Origin: Panicum virgatum | Lineage: Eukaryota; Streptophyta; Magnoliopsida; Poales; Poaceae | Assembly (NCBI RefSeq): GCF_016808335.1 | Contig: NC_053138.1 | Coordinates: 57,566,951 to 57,630,950, forward strand | Length of the DNA: 64,000 nt | Direction: 5' to 3' | Part shown: piece by piece, positions 22,104-32,984 of the stretch | How positions within the stretch are numbered: the first letter of the stretch is position 1 | Layout: every line of letters begins with the position of its first letter | The notes under the pieces: model-generated | Told to the model about the DNA's origin: nothing | Database searches by the model: none | What the model saw: the letters and a program-made list of their open reading frames with translations, nothing else | Translations under genes and position numbers: made by a program

Positions 22104-22439
22104 GGGCATCACCATCTGTTTCCGATGATAGCAACAACATGGCAGTCAGCAGGTACATGCTTCGATCTAAATTTTTCTTTTTCCATAAATGTTTCTGATG
22201 TTTGGAGGTAGTGGTACCCGGCCCCGAAGATGTAATAAGGTTTTTAGGTGTTTATTAAGCGTCCCTCAAGTCCACCAACTATTTCTGTCGCCATTTTTCT
22301 TGGGGAAACATATTTTTAGCTCCATTGCAACAAATTATGTGACATTTACTCATAGCTCCTCCATTTTCTTCCGGGGAGACAAGTGATTTATATACCTAAA
22401 TGAACAATTTCTGGTAATGCATATATATGTTGTGGTGGA

Positions 22440-25400
22440 GTGCTTGTGTGTTACTCCGGCAACAGAGCGCCGCAGCGCCGAGTTGTCACAAAGGACTACG
22501 GCGAGATGGAGGTGGAGAGAGCGCCCTAGAGACTAACTGGGAAGGTCCAGCGGTCCGGGAGGCGGCAGCAGTGGAGGTTGTCGTGCTGCAACAAGAGAAC
22601 TAGAGACGCATGCCTCAAAATGGTGCTACACCGCAGTTGGAAAAATCTGAACAGACCCTGGGATCAGGGGGTAAGTTGAGAACAATCTTGATGGGAGATT
22701 TGGGAGAGAAAACTCAGGAAGATGAAGATGTGCTCTATCAGAGTGATAATGGGCTGCTAGTTGAGAAGACAGTGGCTCATTTAGAAGAGATAGTTGAGGT
22801 AGCAGACTGGGGTGAGGAGGATGATCTGTTGGAAGCAGAACTGGCAGCTGACCATAACATTCCCAAAAGAAATCCACCTCCACAAGCCACTACATTCAGC
22901 AAGAGAGTCCCTAAAAGTGGGATCTCAGTGCTGAAACTTGCTGAAGACAGAGTGGCTGCTAAGAATCTTGAAGTCCCAGGTATGTCTAAAACCAATCTCT
23001 TTATCATTCTTCAAGAGGTGGATGATAGTTCTCTTAGCTCCTTAGCTGTAAATTGTGGTATCTCTTTAGATTCTGATGTGACCAATGACCTTGAAAACTT
23101 AACCCTTCTGAGAGCTAAAGAATTGGCACAAGCAGCAATTCAGCAGGCAATTGAATGCAAAAAGCAGAGAGAAGAGCTAGCAGCAGTTCAAAAACATGTC
23201 TCAAATCCTGATGAGAGTAACCCCCTTGAAGAGGTAGTGAACCCATCTAACCAGGAAGATATCCCAGAGCCCAAAAATGAAGCCTCCCCCCAGAAGAAGA
23301 GGGGGCAAAATAAAAAAGAAGAGTTAATGAAGATGTTTTTTTGGAACATTAGAGGGGTGGGGGTGCTGGAAGAAGAAAGCAATTAGTAGAGCTTTGCAAT
23401 TGCCATGATTTCAAGTTTATCTGTCTGCAAGAAACAATCAAAGACACCTTCAAATCAAGAGAGCTAAATTATTTCAGTAGAGGTAGAGACTTTTCATGGA
23501 GTTGGATAGCCTCCAATGGGCACTCTAGGGGGCTCCTGATGGGAGTGGATAGAGATTTAGTGATGGTTACCAAAGAAGGAAAAGGGACCTTCTGTCACTT
23601 CTTTGAACTCAAGAACATTTCTGATAATTTCCAGTGGCGTCTCTTTAATGTTTATGGGCCTGTTCAAGACAATAGGAAAGCTGAATTCCTCAATGAATTA
23701 GCTGAGATGATCTCTACCTGTCAGCTACCTTTATTCATGGGAGGTGACTTTAATCTAGTTAGGAGAGTGGAGGACAAAACCTCAGACAATGTGGATGTAG
23801 GGTGGATGCAAGCTTTTAATGATTTGATAGACAGGACAGCCATCAAAGAACTTCATAGAGGAGGGAGTCGATATATATGGTCCAATAAACAGGTGCTGCC
23901 AGTGCAAAGTGTGCTTGACAGAGTTTTTGTGAATAATACTTGGGAGGACATATATAATTTGGTGAGAGTCTATGCTACCACTAGAGTGGGATCAGATCAT
24001 AATCACCTGATTGTGTATTTGGAAGAAGAGATGGCTCATCCACCTAGATATTTCAGGTTTGATCCCATGTGGCTAACACAAGACGGGTTCAAAGACTGGC
24101 TAATTTCCAAGTGGCCCTCGAGATTTAAGATAAAATGTTTAGACCACTGGCATGTGCTTGCTGGGAAACTAAGGAAGAGTATGAAGGGATGGGGAGCTAA
24201 TTTTGAGAGTGACATGAGGAAGCACGAACAACAACTCTTGGCCTCTTGCTGACTTTGGATAACATGGATATGGAAGCTGAGTTAGGAGGCCTCTCTGAGC
24301 ATCAATGGAAAATCATATACTCTTTGGAAAAAGAACTCCAAGACATCTATACAGCTGAGGAAATTTATTGGCAGAAGCGTGGAGGGGTGAAATGGTTGTT
24401 GGAGGGAGACTCTAACACAGCTTTCTTCCACAAATGTGCTAATGGGAGGAAAAGGAAAACGACAATCCATTCCTTGGAAAAGGATGGTGCCACCTTAACT
24501 GAAAATGCAGAGCTAAGAGAACACATTACTCAGTACTATAAAAAGCTGTTTGGGAAGGAAGAGCCAGCTGATATTCATTTGAACAGTGGGGTCTGGACCA
24601 GCCAACAATTGATCACTCCTGAGGAGAATGGGGAGCTGACTAAACCATTCACTCTGGAAGAACTAGATGATGTAGTAAAAGAGATGAGAAATGGCACATC
24701 CCCTGGTCCAGACGGTCTCTCTATAGAATTTTATAAAGAATTCTGGCCATTACTAAGAAATGACATCAAGGAAATGCTAGATGAACTTCATGAGGGATCC
24801 CTGGACCTGTGGAGGCTGAACTATGGAGTAATTATTCTGATTCCAAAGTTGAAGCTGCCAAATAACATTAAGCAATTTAGACCAATTTGTCTCCTGAATA
24901 TCATCTACAAGATTATTACCAAGGTCCTTACCCGAAGACTAACTCCAGTGGCAAGTAGAGTTATTAGCAAAAATCAGACAACTTTTATTCCAGGAAAGAA
25001 TATTCTTGATGGTGTGGTTATCTTGCATGAAGTGCTACATTCGCTCCATGTGAAAAAAGAAAAAGGGATTATTCTGAAACTTGACTTCGAGAAAGCTTAT
25101 GACAGAGTGAGCTGGTCCTTCTTAGAAGAAGTATTGAGATCAAGAAACTTCTCCCACACTTGGATCGACTGGATTATGAAAGCTGTGAAGGGTGGCAGGG
25201 TTGCAATTGACATTAATGGAGAGAGGATGGAATTTTTCAAGAGCTTTAGAGGTCTGAGACAAGGGGATCCCCTATCACCTCTCCTCTTCAACTTTGTGGG
25301 TGATGCGCTATCCGCCATGCTTAGCGCCGCTCGGGCTGCCGGTGATATTGAGGGGGTGACACCAGATTTTGTAGAGGGAGGTCTCACCCATCTCTAGTAT

Positions 25401-27210
25401 GTTGACGACACCGTCATTTTCATCGGGAATTCTGATCTGAATGTTAGGAATCTGGAAATTTATACTTTATTGCTTTGAAGCGATGTCTGGCATGAAGATT
25501 AATTATGACAAGAGTGAAATTTTCTCTGTTGGAGTAGAGTTGGCTGAACAGAGTAGAATTGCGGCTATTTTTGGGTGCAAGATTGGGAAATTTCCCATGA
25601 CCTACCTCGTTCTCCCAGTAAGTGACTCCAAGCTATCAAAAGCGCAACTAAGCTACGTGGGAGACAAAGTGCGCAAAAGGCTAAGCATGTGGAAGTGTGA
25701 CAACCTGTCCTCAGGAGGCAAAGTGGTGCTCATCAACTCTTGCTTATCTAGTGTCCCTTTGTATACCATGGGGATTTACATACTCTATGAAGGTACCAAG
25801 TTATTGACGAGTTACGCTCTAGATTCTTCTAGCAAGGATCAAGTAAAAAAAGGAAATATCGTATGGTCAAATGGGAAGTCCTGATCCGGCCCAAAGACTT
25901 CGGTGGTCTTGGCATCTTGGATGTGAGAGCTATGAACGTTTGCCTGGTGGCCAAGTGGCTTGACAGACTGGAAAATGATGTTGACAACATGTGCTGTGAT
26001 CTCTTGAGGCGGAAGTATCTGGATCAAAAAAATATTTCCAGATTAAGAGGAGTTCTGGCTCGCAATTCTGGAGAGGAGTGCTAGGAGTCAGAAAATGGTT
26101 CCAGTGGGAAAGAGCTATGAAAATTAAAAGCGGCAGGCAGACCAGATTTTGGGAGGATGTCTGGCTGGGCAACCGTGCTTTGAAAATAGACTTCCACAGC
26201 CTCTACAACTGCTGCTCTGACCAAAGTGTGACCGTGGAAGAGGCTCTTAGATCTGCAGATTGCAACCTAAAGTTTAGACTATCACTGACCCACCAGGAGA
26301 TGAGGGAATGGGAGTTGATGATGGATGCCCTGGAGGCAGTCCAACTGAATGAGGGGAGAGATGAAACACTCTGGCTACTAGAAAATAAGAAGAGATATAC
26401 AATAAAATCACTATACAGAATGATGATCTTTGGTGGAGTTAGAGATCCCATGATGATAGAAATCTGGAAATGTAAAGTTCCACTGAAGATTCAAATATTT
26501 CTTTGGATGGTCTTCTACGATAGAATCCAATCAGCTTTCCAGTTAAGGAAAAGAAAGTGGGGAGGCCCAATAGAATGCAAAATGTGCGGAGTGATTGAAA
26601 CCATTGACCATATCATATTTAGCTGCCCAGTGGCCAGGTTTCTCTGGGTGTTTCTGAGAGACATTTTGGCCTTGGGATAGATCCCTTCTTCTGTAGCAGA
26701 GTTAGAAACAATCCTGCTGAGTAGAAAAAATAGATTCAACCTATTCTTCTCTTTATCCTTGCAGGTGCGATGTGGGCGATCTGGAAATCAAGGAATGGTC
26801 TGGTTTTCAAAGACAAGGTGTTAGCTTCGCCTACGGTGATCATCCACAAGACGCCGGCCTTCCTCGCGCATTGGAAGAAACTGCTCGGAGAGAAGAAGCA
26901 AATGCAAGTGGAGACAGTTCTTGCGGAGATCGACGGGGGCTGCGCCTCGGCCACCTAAACCTTGGCTTCAAAGCGTCCATGTGTGTTTACCATTCTTGTT
27001 AATCTGTTCCCTAACTTTTGGCAGTGTGGTTGGCTGGTGTAGAGGTATTTAGTTTTGTGGGTAGTAGTTTGCGTCTGCTGCTTAACATGCTTAAAACTGG
27101 GTCTAGTGTGATCCCTTGAAATGCGTCCTGGCTTCGTCCCAGGTGTCGACCGATGTATTATGCTCGTTGGGCTTTCAATAAAGCTGGGCTTAATGCCTTT
27201 GGTCAAAAAA
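22440..27210 (+). mobile_element. second L1-type LINE (no RNase H), full-length-like but dead
   Basis: Carries a leader (about 22440-22609), an N-terminal region, endonuclease, reverse transcriptase and a zf-RVT zinc region, and ends in a short A tail (27205-27210) after a 250-bp 3' UTR. It lies between RALF-like copies 2 and 3, accounting for about half of the 8.4 kb gap. The left boundary is approximate and no target duplication was found. Unlike the LINE at 3141 it has no RNase H domain, so the two belong to different lineages. Confidence 0.85.
22610..26958 (+). pseudogene. LINE polyprotein (acidic N-terminal region, endonuclease, RT, zf-RVT), multiple lesions
   Basis: Residues 1-240 are acidic with a glutamine/glutamate-rich coiled-coil-like end. 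The same frame then enters the endonuclease start (MKMFFWNIRG near 23328), shifted at a G run at 23356-23364. The endonuclease continues with LQET, GGDFNLV and VGSDHN. RT motifs follow: SPGPDGLS, FRPICLLN, LDFEKAYDRV, GLRQGDPLSP, then TAG at 25395-25397 directly before YVDDTVIF. More frameshifts fall near 24245, 25445, 25870 and 26080, and there is a TAG at 26678. zf-RVT reads CKMCGVIETIDHIIFSC. Not functional. Confidence 0.85.
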
Positions 27211-27333
27211 GAAGCATGCCTAGGCTATGGAGGAAGAAACTTCTTCAGTAAGCGCCCCGCCGAAGGCCAAGGACTCGGGGGTCGACACCGACGAGCACCG
27301 GGAGATGTGGTCATGCAGGGGTCACTACCGGTT

Positions 27334-27492
27334 AGGGGTGCAAATTGGTATCTCCTAGGTGCACCTCCAACACTCTTTAGTTCAAAATATTGTACTACTT
27401 TTTCAAAGTGATATTCTATTTTAGAAAAGTAGTATAAAATTTTGAACTAAAGAGGATTGGAGGTGCACCTAAGGGTCACCTTTTTACACCCT
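27334..27492. mobile_element. foldback MITE
   Basis: About 159 bp with near-complete self-complementarity: CTAGGTGCACCTCCAA and TTTAGTTCAAAATATTG on the left pair with the right arm, ending TTTACACCCT. No coding capacity. Confidence 0.7.
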
Positions 27493-27499
27493 TGCTGCC

Positions 27500-29090
27500 G
27501 GTGCACGTGCAGGAGCTCATAGCTGCTGCATGCTGAGCTGGCGTCGTCTTCAACTCAGGTAAAGATATACCTCAAGCGAACAACATTTTCACGTCATGCT
27601 AGTTCTTGAGTCTTGCGACTGATTTCTGCATAATGTTGCCGAGCTGAGTCGGCGTCACATGCAAAATATCGCCGAGCTGAAGGTCCGCCTGCCTCAGCTG
27701 GAGGCTGAAGGCAATGACCTGAAGCTTCAGTTTGTGGAGGCCAAGAAGTACGTTTGGGAGGGAACGGCACTAATATTCTGATGAAATGCTGTCCTCCCTC
27801 ACAGCACCCATTCGATGTGTCTTAAGATTCGTGCCCGCCGCCGCCGCCGGAGTGCCGTTCAAGGGTGGTTTGTGGGCGGGGCGGTCGACGGCGAGGTCAC
27901 CAGCGGCCGGATTGCGGCCAGGGTGGTGTAGGGAGATGACCGAGCTTAGAGAGTTCGGGTTTCGGGGGTTGCCATGCCCGCCGGGCTTAGAGGAGACGGT
28001 GACGGCGGCGGAGCAGCGTGGACGGTGGGTGGTGGCCGGCGATGGCGGCAGCTGAGGGGGGTTGCTGCGCTCGCGATCGCCCTCTCTTCCGCTCTTTACT
28101 GTAGATAGGGAAAAAGGGAGGCTCCCTGAAACTTGCTCGCAGGTATATCCACCACCTTGCACTGATCATCATTGCTTTACTAACAAGCGTAAAAGGAAAA
28201 ACGACTAACATGAAGGACAAGCCCGACGATGGAGAGTGTGCATCGAGCGAGCTGGCACCCTATAGAACGAATCAGACACGCATCTATGTGCCGATAGCGA
28301 ATATTCTGAAATTTAATGGCATTATACATTAAGTGGCAGGCGATGTTCCCGTCGACAGCGAGGCGCCTGTCTTGAAGATTTGCCGGCTCAGTCTTCGAAA
28401 ATGATCATAGAGGTAAGGTTTGCGTACATGATTCATAGGGGTGTGAGTGTGCGCATGTTGTGAGTGTCTGAGTTGTACTTGTACCATGTAATCTCAAAAT
28501 TAAAAGATAGTGTTCTCATTCCATTTAGAACACATAAAGCAGCTGCGCCAGCACTCCTTCCAGTGACTTGCTTAATACTGATGAGCGATGATATCATAAT
28601 TAGGCTTACTAATGCCAACTACAACTACTTGGGCATCACTAGTGGAACTGCATGTGCTCCGAGCTTAGTAATAGTGGAACTACCTACCGTGTGCGCCCAC
28701 AGCACATGATCAGATCGAGCAGAGCAGCATCTAGCTAGTGCTCTTGTTCCATGTCCATTGTGCTAATGTGCTGTTTGTGTGCATGCATGATACATGTAGT
28801 ATGTAGTACATGTTGGTGCGCACGCGTGCCAGCTCAAAATGGAGCACCACACCCACTATATATGCGTTGCGTTCTGATTCTGAACCTAATTAGCCTAATA
28901 CAAAACAGCAGTAGTAGTAGTACTGTATGAATTTAATTAACTATATGGGAGTGAAGTTACTTCAATCTATTTGCTAGTACTAACTTTTGGCTTGGCGGAT
29001 CATATAGGTGGTCCCAAACGATCGCACTAACAAAAGGCCACCCAATAATGCCATGCTTTTTGTTCGGTTTGCCGTCGGCGGTTTGCCTCG
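27500..29090. other. intergenic with weak retroelement traces
   Basis: At 27637-27750 one frame reads VAELSRRHMQNIAELK and LEAEGNDLKLQFVEAKK, a heptad-like helix resembling the coiled coil of gypsy-type gag-region proteins. It is short and bounded by stops, so at most a fragment. GC-rich open frames at 27770-28160 show no domain. Nothing else coding up to RALF copy 3. Confidence 0.35.
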
Positions 29091-29147
29091 CCGTTGCTGC
29101 TGCAGCCTGCAATCATACGCATACACGAGATGTGCATAGGCACACCA

Positions 29148-29158
29148 CTATATATTTA
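29148..29158 (+). promoter_or_regulatory. candidate TATA box of RALF-like gene 3
   Basis: ACTATATATTT about 70 bp upstream of the start codon at 29226. The composition and position fit a plant core promoter; no other support. Confidence 0.4.
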
Positions 29159-29225
29159 CAAATTGTGCCAAATTAGGCCTCACTTACCAATTATAATGCA
29201 AGTGCGGCAAAACGGTCGGTGCGCA

Positions 29226-29567
29226 ATGCCGGCGAGCCCGCGCCTCGCGGCGCTCCTTCTCGCCGCCGCCGTCCTGCTCGCGGCGTCGGCCAGCCCGGCC
29301 GCCGCTGATGACAAGCACGTCATCGGCGGTGGTGGCGGCAGGATGGTCATCGTCCGCGCCCCCGCCGGGACAAGCAGCAGGTGGCAGCGGCGCCTGGAGG
29401 ACGAGGTGGCGCCGGAGTTCGGCGGCCTGCTGCTGGGGGCGGACCAGGGCCACATCTCCTACGACACGCTGAACAAGGGCCGGGCGGCGTGCGGCGACAG
29501 CTGCGCCGCCAAGGGGGGGAAGCCGTACACCCGGCCGTGCACGTACCAGGAGAAGTGCCGCGGGTAG
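29226..29567 (+). CDS. RALF-like secreted signalling peptide 3
   Basis: Intronless, 113 residues. Signal peptide about 6-27; glycine-rich propeptide with RMVIVRAP (39-46), shared with copy 4; processing region QRRLEDEVAPE (54-64). The mature part has HISY (76-79) and cysteines at 89, 93, 105 and 111 (spacing 3, 11, 5), ending KCRG. Proposed role: apoplastic RALF signalling. The ATG at 29226 opens the signal peptide; ATGs at 29094 and 29193 in the same frame would put extra residues before it. This copy is the closest relative of the relic at 16791. Confidence 0.86.
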   Translation: MPASPRLAALLLAAAVLLAASASPAAADDKHVIGGGGGRMVIVRAPAGTSSRWQRRLEDEVAPEFGGLLLGADQGHISYDTLNKGRAACGDSCAAKGGKPYTRPCTYQEKCRG

Positions 29568-29638
29568 CAGGCCGGCCGGCGCGTGCATGCCGCGTAGGAG
29601 CGGCCGGCGGCGGCGCCGCCGTTGCCATCCGAGGGGAT

Positions 29639-29656
29639 GCATATATATATATATAT
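29639..29656. repeat. (TA)n microsatellite in the 3' flank of RALF 3
   Basis: Nine or so TA dinucleotides about 75 bp after the stop codon. Confidence 0.8.
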
Positions 29657-29999
29657 GGCTGGTGTCAGGATGAGCTAGCCTGTGTGTGTTTGTGTGTTGC
29701 AGACTTGCAATTGTGCACGAATAAAAACCGAGTGTGTTCTTGTTTCCTTTTTTATAAAAAAGAATCAGGGAAGAGCACCGGCATGCATGTAAAATTTCGA
29801 TATCAAACTTTATTCCATTTGTGAGATGTGAATTTGAAGAACATCAAAGAATACGTGTAGCAAAAGTTTTTTTTTCTGTTTATTTGTCCATTCCATATGA
29901 TGGAAGGAAGGCTTTACTCTTACCAGCTCTGCGGAACAAATTGGTCGTCTGATGATGCTCTTTCCTTGATCACTGGACGGCTACAGAGAAATTCCATCT

Positions 30000-30268
30000 G
30001 GGCTGTGTTCACTTTCAAAATTTCTCTCTCCAAATTTCACTATTCACCTATCATATCAAATTTTTTACCTTATGCATGGAGCATTAAATATAAATAAATA
30101 AAAAAAAATTAATTGCATAGTTTTGATGTACACGACGAGACGAATCTTTTGAGGCTATTTAGGTCATGGTAGGACAGTAATTACCACAAACAAACGAAAA
30201 ATGTTGCAGTGTACCACAGTGTCCGATGTGACCTTTTTACCACTATTTTACGGATCTAAACACAGCCC
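30000..30268. mobile_element. MITE, GGGCTGTGTT family, copy 1
   Basis: Begins GGGCTGTGTTC and ends TCTAAACACAGCCC. The interior has GATGTACACGACGAGACGAA and TCTTTTGAGGC, shared with 54565-54829. No coding capacity. Confidence 0.75.
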
Positions 30269-30433
30269 TGGTCATCTGTGCATGCATGACTTGGTTTTGA
30301 TTTGATTCAAGGGAACAGGATGGTCAAAGTAGCGGGTAGGTCTGAATGTCTCTGATGGATTGTATTGTATGAATGCCCAGCTACCGGCCTATAAACTTAT
30401 GATCCAACTTATAAATTTATAAGGGTGTGTTAA

Positions 30434-31182
30434 GGGTGTGTTTGGTTGGTGGGATGGAATGAAATGGAACAGAGCGGCTCCATTTTTGAACCTGTTTAGT
30501 TTGAGAGCAGTATAATAGATCGGCTCTAAATGAAGAATATTCCATATATATTCGGGATGAGTTGACTCGCTCCACTTTTATGCCGTCTCACTCCGTCTCT
30601 CTAGCTCGTTGTGCTGTCTATGGCTACACCGCAAGAGCTTCAATTCACTGGCTCCCGAACTTCGATTCGCCAGCTCGCGACTTCAATTCGACAGCCGGAC
30701 TGGTGTTTAGCTTTGGCTGCAGCAAGCAAGGTGCTGGCCGCGCGGCCGCAGCAAGCAAGCAGCAAGCGGGCGGCCGACAACCAAGGAGCTGGCCGCGCGG
30801 CCACCGCAGCGCGCGTGTAGCCGGCCGCAAGGCGGCAGCGGCGTGTGCTGCAGAAGGCGCCTGCGGCCCGCTGTGCGGCCGCGGCGCGGGCGGCAGCAGG
30901 CGTGCGGGGCCGGGCGAGTGGCCGCGGCGCAGGCGGCAGGAGTAGGCGAGCGGTGCAGGTAGCAGCAGGCGAGCGCGAGGAAGAAGACACACTGTGCTCT
31001 ATTTCACCGACAGATGGACCCCATAAATGGTGTTTGACGGAGTCTAATTCATTACGTGCTCGTCCCTCCAACCAAACATAAAAATAGAACCATTCCTACC
31101 AAACACAGACCGGAACCATTCCAATTTTAAAATTAAGAATGGATCCGCTCCATTCTATCTCGCTCCTCAACCAAACACACCC
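30434..31182. mobile_element. Tourist/PIF-Harbinger-type element with GC-rich interior
   Basis: Terminal inverted repeat GGGTGTGTTTGGTTG / CAACCAAACACACCC with TAA target duplications (30431-30433 and 31183-31185). 749 bp. The interior 30690-30990 is unusually GC-rich (GCGGCCGC-type runs) and gives alanine/arginine-rich frames without a domain. It may be captured host DNA, which would be unusual for this superfamily. Confidence 0.8.
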
Positions 31183-31247
31183 TAAATGACTGATTGCATA
31201 ATTGAACTTGAAGTTTAGCACAGTTAGGTTTGTTTGTTTGTTTGTTA

Positions 31248-31485
31248 CTCCCTCCATTCCAAATATGATTTGTTTGACTTTTTTTTACAACTCCAAATTT
31301 GATCACTCGTCTTATTCAAAAAATTTGAATAAAATATTACTTCTTTTGTTATGATTTGCTTTATTAATAAAAGTTTTTCAAAAATTATTTAAATTTAACT
31401 ATAATTGCATAATTTTTTTGAGTAAGATGAATGATCAAATTTAGGATAAATAAGTTAAACGAATTATAATTTAAAATGAATTTTG
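31248..31485. mobile_element. Stowaway MITE
   Basis: Left end TA|CTCCCTCCATTCCAAATATG; the right end TATAATTTAAAATGAA is degraded. Interior shared with 18389 and 19801. A (TTTG)n stretch abuts the left end at 31229-31245. Confidence 0.65.
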
Positions 31486-31675
31486 CAATAAATAAAGCAT
31501 CCGTACTGCAGCGACTGCTAGGCAGTAGGCACCATATCGACAACATGGGTGTTTGTGTTCCCCCCTTTTTCGTCCCACAAGTGACCTCGGTAGTTCAAGT
31601 GCAGCCGTCAGATCCAACCGTTGTGCAGTGAGCACCATCCCCACTCCACTCGGGTCAGCACCACTGAGCAACAAT

Positions 31676-32022
31676 GGCCTTGTTTGGTTATAAGTCACAT
31701 CACAATTTCACAAAAAGACGAATGTCCGTATAGAGTACTAAATGAAGTCTATTTGCAAAATCTTTTTAAGGATGAGTGTAATTTTTCGAGACGAATCTAA
31801 TGACTCAAGTTCCGTCTTAATTAGCTACATTGATGCTACAGTGACCGCGCTCAATTATTCACTAATCGTACGGTCAAATGCCTCATTAGTTAGAGTAATT
31901 GCTACAGTATCATAGTTGTGAAAGTAATTTTATAATTAGACTTTATTTAATATCCTTAATTGATGGTCAAAGTACCAAAAAAATTTCATCAAAACTTTTT
32001 CACGTGTAAACCAAACACGGCC
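31676..32022. mobile_element. MITE, GGCCTTGTTTGG family
   Basis: Ends GGCCTTGTTTGGTT and CCAAACACGGCC are inverted. The interior has GAGACGAATCTAATGA and TGATGCTACAGTGA, shared in type with the elements at 46244, 53749 and 60887. 347 bp, non-coding. It lies about 300 bp upstream of RALF-like gene 4. Confidence 0.75.
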
Positions 32023-32095
32023 AAAGGTTTGCTGCCTTGGCGTCAGATTGACGTGGCTGATGATGTAAGATTGCTGCAACTCTCTCCTGTTCTCC

Positions 32096-32106
32096 TACTA
32101 TATACT
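32096..32106 (+). promoter_or_regulatory. candidate TATA box of RALF-like gene 4
   Basis: TACTATATACT at about 225 bp upstream of the chosen start codon. It lies just downstream of the MITE that ends at 32022, so the core promoter and the MITE are adjacent. Confidence 0.35.
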
Positions 32107-32325
32107 TAGCTTCTCCCTTATGTATCCTTCAATTTTTGTTTTGGGATAAGATGGACGCCCACCATGTTCAGCCAGTGCCATACGTGTCAGTGTCACTACT
32201 CACTTCAACTTTTGCTTGCCTTGCTCTTGCTCAGGGGTTGCAGTAGGCTGCGCCTGCGTGCGCGCACTACATTAAGAAGACGCACGGCCATCCCGACCGC
32301 AGAAACGGAATTGGCAGCGTGCGCG

Positions 32326-32670
32326 ATGGCAGCGAGCTTGCCCCTCGCCGCCGCCGTCCTGCTGCTTCTCCTCGGCGCATCCGCCGTCCCGGCGATCGCC
32401 GGGGCCAAGCACGGCGGCGGCGCCAGGATGGTCATCATCACCCGCCGCGCCCCGGGGACAACGGCCGGCCGCGCCGGCGGCGGCCGGCTCCTGGAGGACG
32501 AGCTGGAGCCGGAGTTTGGCGGCCTATTGGGGGCGGGCGGCGGCGGCGACATCGGCTACGGCGCACTCGACAAGGGCAGGACAGGGTGCCAGAGCAGCAG
32601 CCAGTGCGCCGCCCAGGGAGGAGGCTCCTACACCCGGGGGTGCACGTACGAGAACCGCTGCCCCCACTGA
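32326..32670 (+). CDS. RALF-like peptide 4, divergent
   Basis: Intronless, 114 residues. Signal peptide about 4-26; RMVIITRRAP (34-43) as in copy 3; then GRLLEDELEPEFGGLL (53-68), where the RRL of the other copies is changed to RLL. The receptor-motif position reads DIGY (75-78). Cysteines are at 88, 94, 106 and 112 (spacing 5, 11, 5), and the C-terminus is CPH, not CRG. All four cysteines remain, so it may still fold, but the first and third positions of YISY are altered. The ATG at 32326 was preferred over an upstream in-frame ATG at 32164, because only it places the hydrophobic leader at the N-terminus. The family call is firm from similarity to copy 3; retained RALF activity is uncertain. 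Confidence 0.8.
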   Translation: MAASLPLAAAVLLLLLGASAVPAIAGAKHGGGARMVIITRRAPGTTAGRAGGGRLLEDELEPEFGGLLGAGGGGDIGYGALDKGRTGCQSSSQCAAQGGGSYTRGCTYENRCPH

Positions 32671-32984
32671 CCAGCCGGCGCCTTCGCCGCCGGCCGCCCG
32701 TCGAGGCGATGCCAGCGTGCGTTCGTTCGTTGCAGCTCAGAGCGGCCGAACATTATACAAGTTCTTATCTTAATTCCACGAGTACTGAAGACTGAAGTGT
32801 CCCAAATAAATGTTATGAGTTACTATGTTGGCTGTTGATGTCAAATCCCCCTAGTGATGTAGGAGCACACAAGTTTGCAATGATGCAGGAGATATGGGGG
32901 CGTCCATTTATCGCGCTCTACAATTTGCATCTGATCCATCGCAGAAGCTTCTTTTTCCTCCAGCCATCCTCCGGCCACCCCCTC
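32671..32984. other. 3' flank of RALF 4
   Basis: GC-rich 3' flank turning AT-rich; an AAATAAATG at about 32805 could be a polyadenylation signal. No other feature seen. Confidence 0.35.

Noticed and set aside
22610..23386. Stand-alone 258-residue host gene
   Set aside because: It is the N-terminal part of a LINE; the same frame enters the endonuclease start MKMFFWNIRG before a frameshift.
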